Part shown: one piece after another, positions 63,339-64,000 of the stretch | Layout: the number at the start of each line of letters is the position of its first letter | Numbering within the stretch: position 1 is the first letter of the stretch | NCBI GenBank assembly: GCA_963811585.1 | Contig: CAWERR010000001.1 | Location: 1-64,000, forward strand | Direction of reading: 5' to 3' | Length of the DNA: 64,000 nt | Source: JACDHG01 sp963811585 | GTDB lineage: Bacteria > Actinomycetota > Actinomycetes > Propionibacteriales > Nocardioidaceae | Notes under the pieces: generated by a model | The model's database searches: none | Seen by the model: the letters and a program-made list of their open reading frames with translations, nothing else | Told to the model about the DNA's origin: nothing | Position numbers and translations under genes: made by a program

Positions 63339-63370
63339 ATCTCTGCGTCGTGAGTCAACAGGAGAAGCGT

Positions 63371-64000
63371 ATGTCGCAGGTAGTCCAGGGAGTCATCGCT
63401 CGGGCGAAGGGCGCAGCCGGTCGAGCTGACGCAACGTCGTCGTCCCCGATCCGGGGCCGGGCGAGGCCGTGGTCGAAGATCCAGGCCTGCGGCGTCTGCC
63501 ACACCGACCTGCACTACCGCGAGGGCGGCATCGGCGACGACTTCCCGTACCTGCTCGGCCACGAGGCCGCCGGCGTCGTCGAGTCGGTCGGCGACGGCGT
63601 CACCGACGTCGCACCCGGCGACTACGTGATCCTGAACTGGCGCGCGGTCTGCGGCAACTGCCGGGCCTGCCGCCGCGGCCGGCCCTGGTACTGCTTCAGC
63701 ACCTTCAACGCCGACGCAGAAGATGACCCTCGAGGACGGCACCGAGCTGTCGCCGGCGCTCGGCATCGGCGCCTTCATCGAGAAGACCCTGGTCGCCGCC
63801 GGCCAGTGCACCAAGGTCGACCCGCAGGCGCCGGCCGCGACCGCCGGGCTGCTCGGGCTGCGGCGTGATGGCCGGCCTCGGCGCGGCGATCAACACCGGC
63901 AACGTCGGCCGCGGCGACTCCGTCGCGGTGATCGGCTGCGGCGGGGTGGGTGCGGCCGCGATCGCCGGCGCCCGGCTGGCCGGGGCGCGCCAAGATCATC
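63371..64000 (+). pseudogene. mscR: S-(hydroxymethyl)mycothiol dehydrogenase, 5' part (frameshifted; cut by window end)
   Basis: Zinc-dependent medium-chain alcohol dehydrogenase that oxidises formaldehyde as its mycothiol adduct. Landmarks: MSQVVQGVIARAKGAA, IQACGVCHTDLHYREGG (catalytic Zn Cys), YLLGHEAAGVVESVGDGV, PGDYVILNWRAVCGNCRACRRGRPWYC (structural Zn cysteines, shown as landmark), then ELSPALGIGAFIEKTLVAAGQCTKV and IGCGGVGAAAIAGARLAGA (NAD-binding). Frame changes near 63418, 63440, 63473, 63718 and 63860. ATG 63371 after GGAGAAG. The gene continues beyond base 64000. Confidence 0.88.

Noticed and set aside
1..64000. CRISPR array, tRNA or rRNA genes, prophage, IS transposase
   Set aside because: I looked for spaced direct repeats, cloverleaf-like tracts, rRNA motifs, phage structural proteins and transposase motifs and saw none I could support.

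Overview
This 64 kb window is chromosomal DNA from a high-GC actinobacterium, most likely a member of the Nocardioidaceae (Nocardioides/Aeromicrobium type). The reasons are codon use dominated by G/C third positions, two F420-dependent enzyme families, a mycothiol-dependent alcohol dehydrogenase, class E/F-type sortase biology, the conserved actinobacterial order PBP - GT87 - rpsF - ssb - rpsR - rplI - dnaB, and 10-methyl-branched fatty acid genes. The taxonomic call is inference. I see no rRNA, tRNA, CRISPR array, prophage or insertion sequence.

Layout. 0-5 kb: class A penicillin-binding protein, GT87 membrane glycosyltransferase, LLM F420 oxidoreductase. 5-14.4 kb: a block lying between the glycosyltransferase and rpsF. 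It holds a lipoprotein, a DUF4397 membrane-anchored surface protein with a class F sortase, a leftward group (endonuclease IV, FemAB-type cross-bridge transferase, alanine-racemase-like protein) and a MacB-like ABC exporter. 14.4-20.8 kb: cold-shock protein, the rpsF-ssb-rpsR-rplI operon with a candidate S6:S18 leader, a MATE exporter, and dnaB preceded by DnaA-box-like sites. 20.8-24.7 kb: a HelR/HelD-type RNA polymerase protection ATPase with a 19-bp rifamycin-associated element upstream, then an ECF41 sigma factor and its carboxymuconolactone decarboxylase partner with a matching ECF41 promoter.

24.7-38.4 kb: mixed metabolic and regulatory genes: LysR/cysteine dioxygenase pair, ArsR/SRPBCC pair with three copies of a putative operator, secreted peptidases (M23, M28, M1), tmsA/tmsB for 10-methyl fatty acids, pyrE. 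38.4-50.7 kb: an 11-gene, tightly overlapping purine-catabolism operon. Xanthine dehydrogenase (three subunits) and an 8-oxoguanine/guanine deaminase-type enzyme feed urate oxidase, HIU hydrolase and OHCU decarboxylase to give allantoin; allantoinase and allantoicase continue to ureidoglycolate. Malate synthase disposes of glyoxylate, and a CitE-like DUF6986 protein of unknown role sits between malate synthase and allantoinase. 50.7-58.1 kb: HNH endonuclease, HAD phosphatase, class III aminotransferase, F420 flavin oxidoreductase, YihY protein, lysyl-oxidase-like secreted protein. 58.1-64 kb: trpS converging on glpD, then glpF-glpK and the start of the mycothiol-dependent formaldehyde dehydrogenase gene.

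Quality warning. Eighteen genes carry one or more frameshifts, including the normally essential dnaB and trpS. The breaks cluster at about 7.7-13.2, 20-22, 45.4-53.3 and 58-64 kb, while the rest is clean. Protein homology resumes at once in a neighbouring frame, so I read most of them as single-base sequence errors (often an added base) rather than true gene decay. These genes are typed as pseudogene because the sequence as given is broken.

A family of 19-bp imperfect palindromes (GGTCGAGCTTGTCGAGACC) is scattered between genes and once lies inside the HNH endonuclease gene.
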